A stretch of 64,000 bases of DNA from Haloglomus irregulare (GCF_007421925.1 NZ_QMDX01000003.1:262073-326072), one strand, 5' to 3'. Positions 18,774 through 28,067 are shown, numbered from the stretch's first letter. Numbers and translations: made by a program. Notes: generated from the letters alone by a model not told the origin.

Positions 18774-21700
18774 TTACGCGGCAGGTCCCTTCCCACCGAG
18801 TGCCTCACGCACCTGCTCGACGGTGTACATCGCCGTCAGTCCAGGCTCGCTGATCTTGAACGAGCTGACGGGCGAGGTCTTCGCGTAGGTCTTCTCGACA
18901 CGAACCTCCCCCTCAAGTGGTTCGTTGAGCGCGGCAAGCACTTCGTGGCCCTCCGTGTGCGACATGACGATCCAGATGGCCTCTGCGGGATCGCACGCAG
19001 CCATCTTATCGAAGTCCTCCGGGACCGCTCGCTTGATGTCGTGATTCACCCGCTCAACCTCGATTGCAACCACCACACCGCCCTCCTCGTCGACCCCTGC
19101 GATATCCAGCCGCTGGTTCTCTCCGAGGTCGTAGTACGGAATCACCTCAGCCACCTCGGACTCTGGGTCATCCCGGTACTTGCCCTCCAGATACCGGCGG
19201 CCGATCTCCACACCCAGGACGTGATCGCTCGATTCCTCGAGGTCGCCCTGTCCGTGGCCGTAATCCACACCCTGCCGGTAGCTCTCGCCGATTACCTTCC
19301 GCCCCTCGGGTGACACCGTGTACAACCGATGTGGCCGATCCGTATCGTGTCGGAGCAGGTCGGCGTCGATGAGGTCCTGCACGGCGTCGCTCTCGATGCC
19401 GACGTACTCCTGAAGGCGAATCATCGAGTCCCAGAGCAGGTCGTACTCAAGCGGGTCGAAGCGCAACTGCTGGGCATTGTAGACCGCCTGCAGGAACATG
19501 AGCTGGGCATCCGACCACTCGGAGTCGAGCCGCTCGGCCTCGGTGAGCTTCAGATTCAACTCACAGACGGGGACATCGTCGCTGTCGACCGCGTCGATAG
19601 ACGAGCAGCACTCGATGGCGCGCTTCATCCCGTCGATAGAGGGGTCGTAGCGGTTGTCGCACTGCGTACACCGGAGCGCGTGAATCGAGCCGTCATACTC
19701 TACCGTCGGGGGCATCCGCTTCGTGTGCGGGAGGGCGCTGTCGACTCGAACCGAAGGGGTTGCACTCTCGGCGGATCCGTCGCCCACGGCTTCCTGTGGA
19801 ACCGGTGGCCCGTCGCGAACGACACTCGGTGAGCTGAGCCCGAGACCGTACGCCGCTCGTGTCCGAGCCTGCATGTCGATCTGTGCAGCCGCGAGCGCGG
19901 ACTGCTCGTCGAACGAGAGCGCACGGTCGCCGTCCGGGTGCCCGGGCGGGAGCGGCGCCGACTGGACAAGGAACGGCCGCGGCTCGGGGCGGTCGAACGC
20001 GGCCGGGAGACTGACGAGCCACTGGCCGCGTCGGAGCGCCCGCATCCGGTTTCCGACCTGCTGTGGGTCCATGTCGTCGGTCGCCAGCCGCTGTGCGAAG
20101 CGTGCGTCCGAGGGGACGTTCCCCGTCAGGATGGTCGAGACGTTGTTGAGAATCTCGTCGTAAACATCCTGATCGTAGCCACGGAGTTGCGCGGGGAACT
20201 GCATCGCGAGCGTGACCGAGCAGTCGAAACTGCGTGATTGCGCGAGGAGTTCCTGCAACAGGCCGGAGACGGCGATGCTCGCAGCCTCCTCGATGTAGAG
20301 ATTGACGAGCGGGAGGTCCTCTGTGACCGCACGCTTTCGCCGACGCTTGAGTGCCGTCCACAACTCCGAGAGGATAAGGAGCGCGAAGACACGCTGCGCT
20401 TCGGTTCGGAGGCCGCCCGTGTCGAAGACGATAACGACGTTCTCGTCGAGGAAGTCGACCAGGTCGAAGTGGGAGCCGTTGCTCTCCTCGTCGTAGACGT
20501 GGTTGAACAGGCGGGCGAGTCGGCGGTCGACCGGGACCTTCTCGATGCGGTTCGCGACGCCCTGCATGATCTCGTCGAACGTCCGGGCACGGTTCGCGAC
20601 CACGCCCCCGAGCATCCGTTCGAGGTCGTCGTCGGAGACGGCGGGTGCGGACTGGCGCTCGTGCATCCTGCGGGCGGTCTCGTGGAGTTGGCGGTGTGAG
20701 AAGTGATCCGAGCCGTGGACCGGGTCGAACAGCGCCTTCACCAGATACCGGATGATATCCGGTGAGCGGACGGCCTGGTCGAAGCGGTCGCGGCCCATGA
20801 TTGCCCGGAGGATCTCGATATAGTGGTCGACGGCGTCCTCGACGGCCGTCTCGCGGGGGATGCCCGCCTCGAGTTCGCCGCGGATGTCGAAGAAGGAGAT
20901 CGCCGGGAGGACTGCCGCGCAATCGAAATAGCAGACATCGTCCAGCGAGCCGTACTCGGCGAAGTGCGCCCGGAGGTAGGCTTCGCCCATCCCGTCACCC
21001 TTCGGATCGACGAGGATGCTCGCGCCGTCGGTGGCGCGGTGATTCGCGAGCATCGCGTTGACGAGGGCTGTCGATTTGCCAGCACCAGTTCGGCCGAACC
21101 AGCCGACATGGAGCGGTTGTAATGAGGGGGGAAGGACGAGTGGTTCGTCTGTGGCTCGGTCATCGTCGGTGAGCGGGAGGCCGAGCATCATGCCTGCACC
21201 CGAGTACGGGGTGAGCTGGTCGGTAGGGGGGAGCGAGAGCCCGGTGCGTTCGCTCGGTGTGACCCCTACCCCGCGGACGCCCGCACTCGTGAGGGCGTCA
21301 CCGGGGAGTGCACAGAACGAGCCGAGTTCGCGAGCGTCGACGACCAAGCCCGGACTGGTTCGACGGCCGGGACTGGTGAGTGTGCGGCCGTATGCCGGTG
21401 GGTGCAGCGTCCGGTCGTGGAGAGCCTCGACGAGTTGCTGGGCGTCGGATCCAGTCGAAACGGTACCCTCGACGCGGTAGAACGGGCCGCTCACTGCCTC
21501 GAAGGCGAGTGCGAGGTCGCACAGAACGCTTTCTGCGTCTACCGGATCGGCACTGTGGCCGGGGACCGCCCGGACGTTCACCTCGAATGAGCGGTGTGTG
21601 TCTCGCTCTCGGAGGTGGACGACCCGCTCCTCGTCGACACCGAGCATGACGAGCTCATCCTCGGGCGGCGGGCCGACGAGCGCGTTCATCAGTTCCCCGC

Positions 21701-22310
21701 CGAACGTGTCCGAACCTTGTTCGAGGTCGAGGCGGCGCTCGTCGGCCTCGACGGACCAGTCGGGCTTCGGACGGAGGAGTACCTGATAGCAGATCGGAAG
21801 CGGGCTGCCGGCGAGCGTCTCCGCGACGGACGCGAGGGGAGCGCGGACGTGATTTCTGTCGCGCTCGGATTCGTGGAAGTCGGCGAAGGGCGTGAGGCAG
21901 GTCTGCCAGTCCTTGCGGTGTGTCGGGTTGCCTTCGAAAGCGAGTGCGACTGTGTCAGCGTCTTCGGCAGTTGCGAACGGTTCGAGGAGTGTCTCTCGGT
22001 CGATTTCAGCGATGGCGTAGCTGTCGGGGAAGAGCCCGCGGATAGCGTGTTCGAGTGAAGAGTGGGCGCCCTCGTCGTCGACACCGACCGCGTAGGTGAG
22101 ACCGCGTTCGTCGCCAGTACTCGTGAGCAACCATTCGACGATTGGTCGTGGCGCTCCCGTGAGGAAGCCACCCTTCGCCGAGGTGGCCAGTCCGTGGAGG
22201 CGCCGGAGATGCGTCTCGACGGTCGCAGGGTCGAGCGGAACGTCGGCAGGCCGAATCGTAAAGTAAGGTGTCGCAGCAGGCGTGGAGATAGAGTCGTCGA
22301 CGGCAGCCAC
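18774..22310 (-). CDS. HerA/VirB4/TraG-type ATPase with extra C-terminal domain
   Basis: An 1178-residue protein. The P-loop WFGRTGAGKSTALVNAML lies near residue 405, DPKGDGMGEAYLR near 440 and the Walker B stretch LVNLYIEEAASIA near 670. This order is that of VirB4/HerA-type DNA translocation or conjugation motors, which pump DNA or unfold substrates at membranes; an N-terminal region of about 390 residues has no recognised motif. Near 880 a CTQCDNRYDP zinc-type pair occurs. The end carries RLDIAGVDEEGGVVVAIEVE (near 1070), which resembles a PD-(D/E)XK nuclease core. The start is GTG. It is probably the element's transfer or maintenance motor. Confidence 0.85.
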   Translation of the reverse strand: MAAVDDSISTPAATPYFTIRPADVPLDPATVETHLRRLHGLATSAKGGFLTGAPRPIVEWLLTSTGDERGLTYAVGVDDEGAHSSLEHAIRGLFPDSYAIAEIDRETLLEPFATAEDADTVALAFEGNPTHRKDWQTCLTPFADFHESERDRNHVRAPLASVAETLAGSPLPICYQVLLRPKPDWSVEADERRLDLEQGSDTFGGELMNALVGPPPEDELVMLGVDEERVVHLRERDTHRSFEVNVRAVPGHSADPVDAESVLCDLALAFEAVSGPFYRVEGTVSTGSDAQQLVEALHDRTLHPPAYGRTLTSPGRRTSPGLVVDARELGSFCALPGDALTSAGVRGVGVTPSERTGLSLPPTDQLTPYSGAGMMLGLPLTDDDRATDEPLVLPPSLQPLHVGWFGRTGAGKSTALVNAMLANHRATDGASILVDPKGDGMGEAYLRAHFAEYGSLDDVCYFDCAAVLPAISFFDIRGELEAGIPRETAVEDAVDHYIEILRAIMGRDRFDQAVRSPDIIRYLVKALFDPVHGSDHFSHRQLHETARRMHERQSAPAVSDDDLERMLGGVVANRARTFDEIMQGVANRIEKVPVDRRLARLFNHVYDEESNGSHFDLVDFLDENVVIVFDTGGLRTEAQRVFALLILSELWTALKRRRKRAVTEDLPLVNLYIEEAASIAVSGLLQELLAQSRSFDCSVTLAMQFPAQLRGYDQDVYDEILNNVSTILTGNVPSDARFAQRLATDDMDPQQVGNRMRALRRGQWLVSLPAAFDRPEPRPFLVQSAPLPPGHPDGDRALSFDEQSALAAAQIDMQARTRAAYGLGLSSPSVVRDGPPVPQEAVGDGSAESATPSVRVDSALPHTKRMPPTVEYDGSIHALRCTQCDNRYDPSIDGMKRAIECCSSIDAVDSDDVPVCELNLKLTEAERLDSEWSDAQLMFLQAVYNAQQLRFDPLEYDLLWDSMIRLQEYVGIESDAVQDLIDADLLRHDTDRPHRLYTVSPEGRKVIGESYRQGVDYGHGQGDLEESSDHVLGVEIGRRYLEGKYRDDPESEVAEVIPYYDLGENQRLDIAGVDEEGGVVVAIEVERVNHDIKRAVPEDFDKMAACDPAEAIWIVMSHTEGHEVLAALNEPLEGEVRVEKTYAKTSPVSSFKISEPGLTAMYTVEQVREALGGKGPAA

Positions 22311-23065
22311 GTGTAATCGCTACTCAGAGGGCGAGCTATCAGCATAACTGTTGTCGGTGGAGGGGGTGATTCGAGGCCCTACGAAAGCCCCCGGGCGCTC
22401 GACCCACGGGAAGACGTTCCTGCTCGGCCTTTGGCCTGCGCGGACTGCGACTTCCCTGGTTCGCGCCGGTGGCGCTCACCTCCGGGGCTCGCTGCGCTCC
22501 TCGCTCACTCCGTTCGCTCCGGTGCTTACTTCGCCCGGGAGGGCCCGACCGCCCGGCCCTTTCATTCCCACCCGGTTGCGCGTCGGGGCCCGTCGTGCTC
22601 GGATATCAACACTCGTTACTGGCAGAAGGCGGCCTCGTCCGTGGCGTCTTCTCTGGAGCGCACCAAGTTAGGGACGGTCGCCGCGCGCGGCGCCCACTCG
22701 CTCGGGGCCTTCGGCCTTCATATCAGCCGCCAGCATCAAGTGCAGTTTCGGTTGCGGCCCGACGAGCTTTCGCGTTCCAGTCTCGGGGCCCCCTGCGCGC
22801 CCGCGCCACTCCGCGGCGCAGGTGCTCGGTACCCCTCAACTGGACACGACTCGTTAAGCGGGCCGGACCGAGAACTGACTTGAAGTTGGCCACGCCCCGT
22901 CGCGGGGGCGCCACTGCGCGGCTTGTGTGTGTATGCTCTCTCAACGATGTTTCGCTCGCGCCCGGCAAGCCGGGCGAGGGCGCGAGCGAGAAACGTAGCT
23001 GGGTGAACTGAGTCATTCAGGAAGAAGACGCGGTTGAGAGCGCCTTCAGGAGCCTAGGAACTCCA
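22311..23065. other. Spacer with GC-rich hairpins
   Basis: No frame resembles a protein. GC-rich direct and inverted runs such as GCTCGCTGCGCTCCTCGCTC (about 22487) occur, of a kind common in haloarchaeal accessory DNA. A long hairpin lies at 22949-22994 (arms GTTTCGCTCGCGCCC and its near complement), about 70 bases before the next gene. It may be a terminator or leader structure. Confidence 0.5.
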
Positions 23066-23977
23066 ATGAGTACGAGAGACATCTTCGGTAATGACGTTTC
23101 GGGTCGGACAGACAATGAACAGTGGGCGACGTGGGCGGCTGAGGCGGGGCTCGAAGCCGAGGCGCTCGACGAGGACGAGGCGTACATCGTCGACGAGCGG
23201 CCGGAACTGCACGCGACGGTGGAGATGGAGATTCGTGCGAAGGTCGACACAAACCACCCCGACACCCGGAAGAAGGGGCTGACACTCGCAGCAGAAGAGC
23301 GGATGGAGGCGTGGGAGTGGGAGATCGAGCGAACGCGGACGCGGATGGACCGGTCACCGAAGTCCGACCGGGAAACCCGGACGGCGCAGGTGGTGGAACG
23401 GGAGAGTCGCGAGCAACGCGTGACCTTCGAGCGACGGGCGGCCAGCGTGGACGACCGACGTGACCCGGATGCCCCGGACCCGCGCGAGCGGCTGAGCGGC
23501 GAGGAGCTGGCGGCGGTCAATCAGGAAGCGAAGCGCATCCAGACCGGGATCCCCGGAGCGGGATCGACGGCGGCTATCTCGCGTGAACTCGCAGAGCAGG
23601 TCCTGCGAACGGGCGACCTGCTGAGCGCGACCGTGGCGGTGGCTGATCGACTCACGACCGAACCGGGGACGGTGACGCCGATTTCGCGGCTGGGCGACGT
23701 GCCGCACGGTGAGGTCGACTTCGAGGGCGAAGTCGTGGTGCTCTGGGAACCAGCGCACCCTTCGATCCAGCAGGTGGGCCTCGTCGGGGACGAGACGGGC
23801 CAGGTGAAGGTGACAGTCTGGGACGCCAGCGACCAGCCGTGGATGGACGAGGGCGAGCGTGTCCGGATCCACGGCGCGGCAAAGGGCTGGTATCAGGGGC
23901 GCGTCTCGGTCGCACTGACATCGCGGAGCCGGGTCGTCTTTCCCGAGCGTGAGTCGTGGCAGGAACAGCTTTCGTAG
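23066..23977 (+). CDS. OB-fold nucleic-acid-binding protein (RPA-like)
   Basis: A 303-residue protein whose last third is an OB fold: GEVDFEGEVVVLWEP, VGLVGDETGQVKVTVWD, GERVRIHGAAKGWYQGRVSV. This matches the single-stranded-DNA-binding domain of haloarchaeal RPA-related proteins. The first two thirds are helical and charged, with a segment DRSPKSDRETRTAQVVERES that may be a coiled coil. It probably serves replication or transfer of the element. It is divergent from the large ATPase across a 750-base spacer. Confidence 0.8.
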   Translation: MSTRDIFGNDVSGRTDNEQWATWAAEAGLEAEALDEDEAYIVDERPELHATVEMEIRAKVDTNHPDTRKKGLTLAAEERMEAWEWEIERTRTRMDRSPKSDRETRTAQVVERESREQRVTFERRAASVDDRRDPDAPDPRERLSGEELAAVNQEAKRIQTGIPGAGSTAAISRELAEQVLRTGDLLSATVAVADRLTTEPGTVTPISRLGDVPHGEVDFEGEVVVLWEPAHPSIQQVGLVGDETGQVKVTVWDASDQPWMDEGERVRIHGAAKGWYQGRVSVALTSRSRVVFPERESWQEQLS

Positions 23978-24394
23978 CCGCGCTCGCCCCCCTTTTGCTG
24001 GAAGGCGGTGGTAGGATGCCGCCCTCGCGATGCGCTCTTCGCCACCCTCCCCAGCCGTCGGCCCTCCGCTTCGCTCCGGCTCCGCCCCTCGCGCGTTCTC
24101 GGCGCGCAACCGGCGCGCCGATTCATCGCGCGCCGTGTTCCGCATCAGGAAATAATGGGTCAAAGGATGGGCACCCTCACTGGGATCACCTCGAGGTTCA
24201 TTCCTGCGCAAAGATTCGGTTTCCCGCGTAACCTTGGGTTCTCAGTGCTGTTTCCAACCTTACGCGCTTAAGCGCAGAGTTGACATCCAATACGGAGTCT
24301 TGTAGTTCGGTGAAATTCTCGTTTAGGCCTGTTTAACGCGTCATTTTGTGGCCCCTGAGGGGTGCGGGGCCTTCGGAGGTCTCGCGGAGCCGAG
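23978..24394. other. Spacer upstream of the broken TFB gene
   Basis: No gene is seen. AACCTT-type sequences occur near 24232 and 24257. The last 50 bases carry the promoter-like block described separately. Confidence 0.5.
24344..24389 (+). promoter_or_regulatory. Element leader: TTTTGT box plus CCCCTGAGGGG palindrome
   Basis: TTTTGTGGCCCCTGAGGGG (24344 onward) is followed by TGCGGGG and then CTCGCGGAG (24381-24389), just before the TFB ATG. Nearly the same two-block leader precedes the gene at 26853. The palindrome could be an operator overlapping the transcription start. Confidence 0.6.
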
Positions 24395-25455
24395 ATGGGA
24401 ATCACACAACCGTACGAGCGAAGATTCGACGAGGACGTAGCGAACGCACCGAACGACTGTCCGGAGTGCGAGGGGCGCGTAACGACGAACACACACGAAA
24501 CCGTCTGTGACGACTGTGGACTCGTCTTCAGGGACGAGAGCCTCGACAGAGGGCCCGAGCGAACTCGATTCGGGGATGAGGAGACAGATCCGTCCCGAAC
24601 GGGTGCTCCTTGGACTCCGACACGCCACGATGGAGGACTCTCGACGGAGATCGGCTGGCGACAGAACGGACCGGGTCAGCCATCTGGAAAGCGACGGCGA
24701 CAGCTCTCTCGTCTCCGACACCTCCACCGTCGAAGTCAGTTCGACTCGAAACTGCTCTGTTGAATAGCGGTAGTTGAGTAGGCAGGCAGAATGTGAGGCG
24801 GCTTGTGAGCGGTTGAGGGGCGTGGCCTCAAACTCTGCGGCGCTTCCTTCCGTCTAGAGGTCGCTATTCAACAGAGCACTCGAAACAGGACTGGTATCGG
24901 ATGGAGGGCCTCTACGAGGTCCGACGGCTCACGAGTGCGCTTGAGCTGGGTCGGGGACTCCGAAACCAGGCCTGCTCGCTGTTCACCACACTCCACGACG
25001 CAGGCCTGGCACAGGGGCGCTCGCTCCACGCGATTGCGGCCGTCGCCGTCTACGTGACCTGCCGGGTGAACGAACTCCCGTGGACACAGACGGACGTGCT
25101 GGAAGTGGCCGACTGTGACCGCAGTCTCTTCCGAGCGACGCTCCAGGCCGCACGACAGGAGGTGGGCCTCGAACTTCCCCCTCGTCAGCCCACGGCGTTC
25201 ATTCCACGGTTGGTGTCTGCGGTGGAGGCACCCGATAGCGTTCGAGAGCGAGCAACCGAGATTGTGGCCTCACTCCCCGTTGAGGCGTACACCGGGACCA
25301 GACCGACGGGCGTGGCTGCAGCGTGCATCTATGCGGCTGCACAGGAGCAGGAGGTGTCCATCACACAGGCAGAACTGGCCCAGAAAGCGGACGTGACGAC
25401 CGTGACGCTTCGGGCGCGTCTGAACGTAATTCGAGACGTACTGGAGGGTCGATGA
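24395..25455 (+). pseudogene. Transcription factor B family gene split by a MITE
   Basis: TFB recruits RNA polymerase to TBP-bound promoters. The 5' part has the N-terminal zinc ribbon (CPEC near residues 18-21, CDDCG near 36-40) and a B-finger-like linker. The 3' part carries both cyclin-like repeats (LEVADCDRSLFRATLQAARQ, AAACIYAAAQEQEVSITQAE). A 126-bp insertion at 24753-24878 with 8-bp duplicated flanks introduces a stop. Removing it together with one flank restores a single frame, joining FDSK to QDWYRMEG. The insertion therefore looks recent and the gene is otherwise undamaged. Confidence 0.88.
24753..24878. mobile_element. 126-bp MITE in the TFB gene
   Basis: The ends are perfect 17-bp inverted repeats, TGCTCTGTTGAATAGCG and its complement. 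They are flanked by direct repeats CTCGAAAC (24745-24752 and 24879-24886); a 9-bp duplication is also possible. There is no coding capacity, so a transposase must act in trans. The terminus resembles ends of IS5-type elements such as IS903 (GGCTTTGTTGAATAAA), which is suggestive only. Confidence 0.92.
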
Positions 25456-25598
25456 GTCCGTGCGAGTGGTTCCGGGACCTCTTCCGCGAGGGAGAGCGCT
25501 ATTTCGAGTGCCGCGAGTGTGGCTGGACGGCCAAACCGGGTGCCCTGAGTTGCTCGAACTGTGGCCGCGAGGCGATCGTCGAGTACGATAGTCGGTAG
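25452..25598 (+). CDS. Small zinc-ribbon protein coupled to TFB
   Basis: A 48-residue protein with CREC and CSNC pairs 14 residues apart (FECRECGWTAKPGALSCSNCG). The ATG overlaps the TGA of the TFB gene (ATGA), so translational coupling is likely. The function may be tied to the TFB variant; nothing more can be said. Confidence 0.7.
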   Translation: MSPCEWFRDLFREGERYFECRECGWTAKPGALSCSNCGREAIVEYDSR

Positions 25599-25672
25599 TC
25601 TGTTTGCTGGGTCGAATTGCCCTGTTTCGCAGGGACTGAAGTTCATATCTGATTCCGCAGGGACGGTCGCCG

Positions 25673-25909
25673 ATGAATTCGTGCTGTCCTGATTGTGATG
25701 GTGTTGTGACGCGCGTCGATGCGGAGCGCCACCGGATTCCGACCTTCCGGTGTCGGAGGACCGGGTGCAGGACCGTGACGACCGACCCAGACTGGGAAAT
25801 CAGTCCGTTCGGGGACGAGAGCACGGCCGAATCCCGGACGGAGGCGTGTCCGTCGCATACGGCGGTTCCGACGCTGGCCATCTCGACAACGGACCCGATA
25901 GCCAGTTCG
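25673..25909 (+). pseudogene. Zinc-finger protein fragment
   Basis: A frame starts MNSCCPDCDGVVTRVDAE with CPDC and a second pair CRRTGC near residue 28. A TATA-like run AGTTCATATC precedes it. After about 55 residues the composition stops looking like a protein, and the frame continues antisense through the toxin gene. I take it as the 5' end of a zinc protein truncated by the arrival or rearrangement of the toxin-antitoxin pair. Confidence 0.35.
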
Positions 25910-26251
25910 TCATTCCTCGGTCGGTGGTTCGAGATACGTTCCGAGCGCTTCGACAACGGTCTGGACGAACGACTCGTTGAGGCGACCCTGCCGCCGAACG
26001 ATCGCGGCGTGCTTCGGCGACGCAACTGCCCACGGCGAGGCGTAGCTCTGTCTGGGCATCCCGCCCTCAACCCAGTCGGCGTCTTCGAGGGGAATCCCCT
26101 CGTCGTGGGGCGTCGTCGTCAGGGTGACCGTTATGTACTCCTCGTCGTCGAAGGGGTGCGTATCGTTGTTGAGGATCAGCCACGGACGCGGGTTCTCACC
26201 CGGCTTGAACGGGTCGGGTCCCCAGACGACATCTCCGCGCTGATAGCTCAT
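25910..26251 (-). CDS. MazF/PemK-type toxin
   Basis: A 113-residue protein beginning MSYQRGDVVWGPDPFKPGENPRPWLIL (shown in family terms as RGDVVW...RPWLIL), typical of PemK/MazF ribonucleases that cleave mRNA. The beta-barrel core ITVTLTTTPHD and the SPWAVASPKHAAIVRRQGRL segment follow. The start codon overlaps the stop of the upstream HTH gene, the usual toxin-antitoxin layout with the antitoxin first. It probably stabilises the element. Confidence 0.85.
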   Translation of the reverse strand: MSYQRGDVVWGPDPFKPGENPRPWLILNNDTHPFDDEEYITVTLTTTPHDEGIPLEDADWVEGGMPRQSYASPWAVASPKHAAIVRRQGRLNESFVQTVVEALGTYLEPPTEE

Positions 26252-26613
26252 TCAGTTGCCTCGTCCTCGTCGTCGACGGCGTGCTCCAACCACTCGTCCA
26301 TGTCCTCCTCACCGAAGCGGTCGTTGGCCGCTCGCGTACTCTCGAGCATGCTTCCATACGCGGCGACATCGTCGACCTCACCGAGCGCCCAGTAGTTGCC
26401 CTTGTGTCGGACGAGCCCTCGGTCTTCGAGTCGAGAGAGGACGACGCTGATGCTCCCAGCTTTGATTTCAGTTGCATCGCGGATCTCGCTCTGCGTGAAC
26501 GCCTGATCCGGATGTGCAGTGAGGAACCGCATCACGCGGTCGGCGTTCGTCTCCCCGGAGTGCTGGAGTCGATCCTCGGAAGCGGATTCGAAGGTCTCGA
26601 TGTCGATGGGCAT
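26248..26613 (-). CDS. Winged-HTH antitoxin partner of MazF-type toxin
   Basis: A 121-residue protein with a winged HTH in the middle (VMRFLTAHPDQAFTQSEIRD and GSISVVLSRLEDRGLVRHKG) and an acidic C-terminal tail that could bind and neutralise the toxin. Its stop overlaps the toxin start. It is likely to autoregulate: three GTGTATY half-sites lie directly upstream. Confidence 0.8.
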   Translation of the reverse strand: MPIDIETFESASEDRLQHSGETNADRVMRFLTAHPDQAFTQSEIRDATEIKAGSISVVLSRLEDRGLVRHKGNYWALGEVDDVAAYGSMLESTRAANDRFGEEDMDEWLEHAVDDEDEATE

Positions 26614-26649
26614 GTGTATCTTTTTGTCTACAAGTGTATTAGGTGTATC
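26614..26649 (-). promoter_or_regulatory. Toxin-antitoxin promoter with GTGTATY repeats
   Basis: On the plus strand GTGTATC (26614), GTGTATT (26634) and GTGTATC (26643) recur directly upstream of the antitoxin ATG. The minus strand also reads CTAATACAC, a weak TATA-like box about 25 bases upstream. The repeats may be the antitoxin's operator. Confidence 0.5.
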
Positions 26650-26794
26650 GGCGTATTCTCAATCGAGAATAGCGAGAGTTCCACACGGAACCGTCAGGGC
26701 TGCGAACGTATCGGCGACCAACCCACAGCTGTCACGGGCGACGTGATAGGGACCCACCCTACCCTCTCGCCTGCCCCGGATAGCCCACCGCCGA

Positions 26795-26845
26795 TTTTGT
26801 AGCCCCCTGAGGGGTGCGGGGGACGTAGTAGCGTGCCTCGCGGAG
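26795..26845 (+). promoter_or_regulatory. Second copy of the element leader motif
   Basis: TTTTGTAGCCCCCTGAGGGG then TGCGGGG (to 26821) and CTCGCGGAG (26837-26845) precede the ATG at 26853. This copies the layout upstream of the TFB gene. Confidence 0.6.
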
Positions 26846-26852
26846 TACATCG

Positions 26853-28001
26853 ATGAACAACACCGAGCAGACGACGGTCTTTGCGGGACTGGACGGACGA
26901 ACAGGTGGCCGGCTTCCGGAGTGGTATCGTGGACAGACAGACGCGGAGGACCCAGTGCCGTTCGCACAGGCAGTCCGACAGCTCCCGCGAGCGACCAGAA
27001 CACGCGTCGCCTACCAGAACCCCTACTCGAACGAGTGGGTCGAGACCGACCGGTTCAACGCCATCATCGAGCCCTCGCGGGCGATGGACCAGGTCAGAGA
27101 CGAGAGCGTGGACTCGCTGTTTCACGTGCCTACTGACAGCTATTCTATCATCAATCCGACTGACGTCTACGCTCCCCTGGAGACGGTGCTCCGGGACACG
27201 GAACTAGATGGTCGGACGCTCGGGGAGGTGATGTTCGGCGAGATACGTCAGTACCGCGGTGGCGGTGAGGTCCACATGGACATCATGTTCGACGGACTGG
27301 AGGTACAGCTGCCCGGAGAACGTGAGCCGATCACGATGGGGCTGACCTCCGGATACGACTTCTTCGGCGGCCACGCCGTGTATGTCGAAGGGTTCGCCCG
27401 TGACAACGCCTGTGCCAACTCGATTCGGTCGCTGACGGACAGACAGATCGTCAAGCACGTCGGCGACATCGGTGACTTCGGAGAGTGGTGGGAGGGCATC
27501 CTCGAGGCACTCGCACTCGTGAGCAACGACCTGTACGCGTTCATAGAAGACGCCCAGGAGATTGATATCGATTTCGCCGAGACGCCGTTCGGCGTGGCCG
27601 AGTTCTACGAGTTGATCGGCTTCCCCGAGTATCTGGCCGAGCGGGCGGCCGACGACGCGCTCGCCGCGAGCGATGGCTTCGTCGTTGACCTGTGGATGCT
27701 CCACTCGGGCGCGACACACGCGCTCACGCACTTCTTCCGGGGGAGAGAGGGCGGGTCGCTCGACAGGTATGTGCGGGCAGCGAACGATCTGCTGTTCAAT
27801 CCCGAGCGGACGCTCTCGGTGGTCGAGCGGACCTACCGCGAGCAGGCAGAGGCGGAGACAGTCGGCGGACAGACGGGTATCGAGAGTCAGGTCGCACTGG
27901 CGCAGCTGGAACGCGTGGAGGCGGATCTTAGAGAGAAAGCCGAGCAGTTCGAAGCGCGGGAAGCGATGTTACGGGAGCGATTCGAGTCGACGACATTCTG
28001 A
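26853..28001 (+). CDS. DUF932-like plasmid/element protein
   Basis: A 382-residue protein. Segments such as NPTDVYAPLETVLRDTEL, GGGEVHMDIMFDGLEV and MGLTSGYDFFGGHAVYVEGFARDNAC resemble the DUF932-type proteins often found on plasmids and phages, whose biochemical role is unknown. The C-terminal 60 residues form a coiled coil (LAQLERVEADLREKAEQFEA). It shares the TTTTGT/palindrome leader with the TFB gene, so both may be controlled together. Confidence 0.6.
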   Translation: MNNTEQTTVFAGLDGRTGGRLPEWYRGQTDAEDPVPFAQAVRQLPRATRTRVAYQNPYSNEWVETDRFNAIIEPSRAMDQVRDESVDSLFHVPTDSYSIINPTDVYAPLETVLRDTELDGRTLGEVMFGEIRQYRGGGEVHMDIMFDGLEVQLPGEREPITMGLTSGYDFFGGHAVYVEGFARDNACANSIRSLTDRQIVKHVGDIGDFGEWWEGILEALALVSNDLYAFIEDAQEIDIDFAETPFGVAEFYELIGFPEYLAERAADDALAASDGFVVDLWMLHSGATHALTHFFRGREGGSLDRYVRAANDLLFNPERTLSVVERTYREQAEAETVGGQTGIESQVALAQLERVEADLREKAEQFEAREAMLRERFESTTF

Positions 28002-28067
28002 GTTGCTGTCAGGGGTCGTACTGTGCTCCGCCGAGATACAGGCGAATCAAGCACCAGAGCCTCCCAA

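Noticed and set aside
22469..23011. Plus-strand frame in the GC-rich spacer before the OB-fold gene
   Set aside because: Its translation is Arg/Ser/Pro-rich and made of hairpin-forming repeats; no start signal or motif was seen.
25910..26395. Continuation of the plus-strand zinc-finger frame
   Set aside because: Fully antisense to a well-supported toxin-antitoxin pair; only the first part (25673-25909) has protein character.
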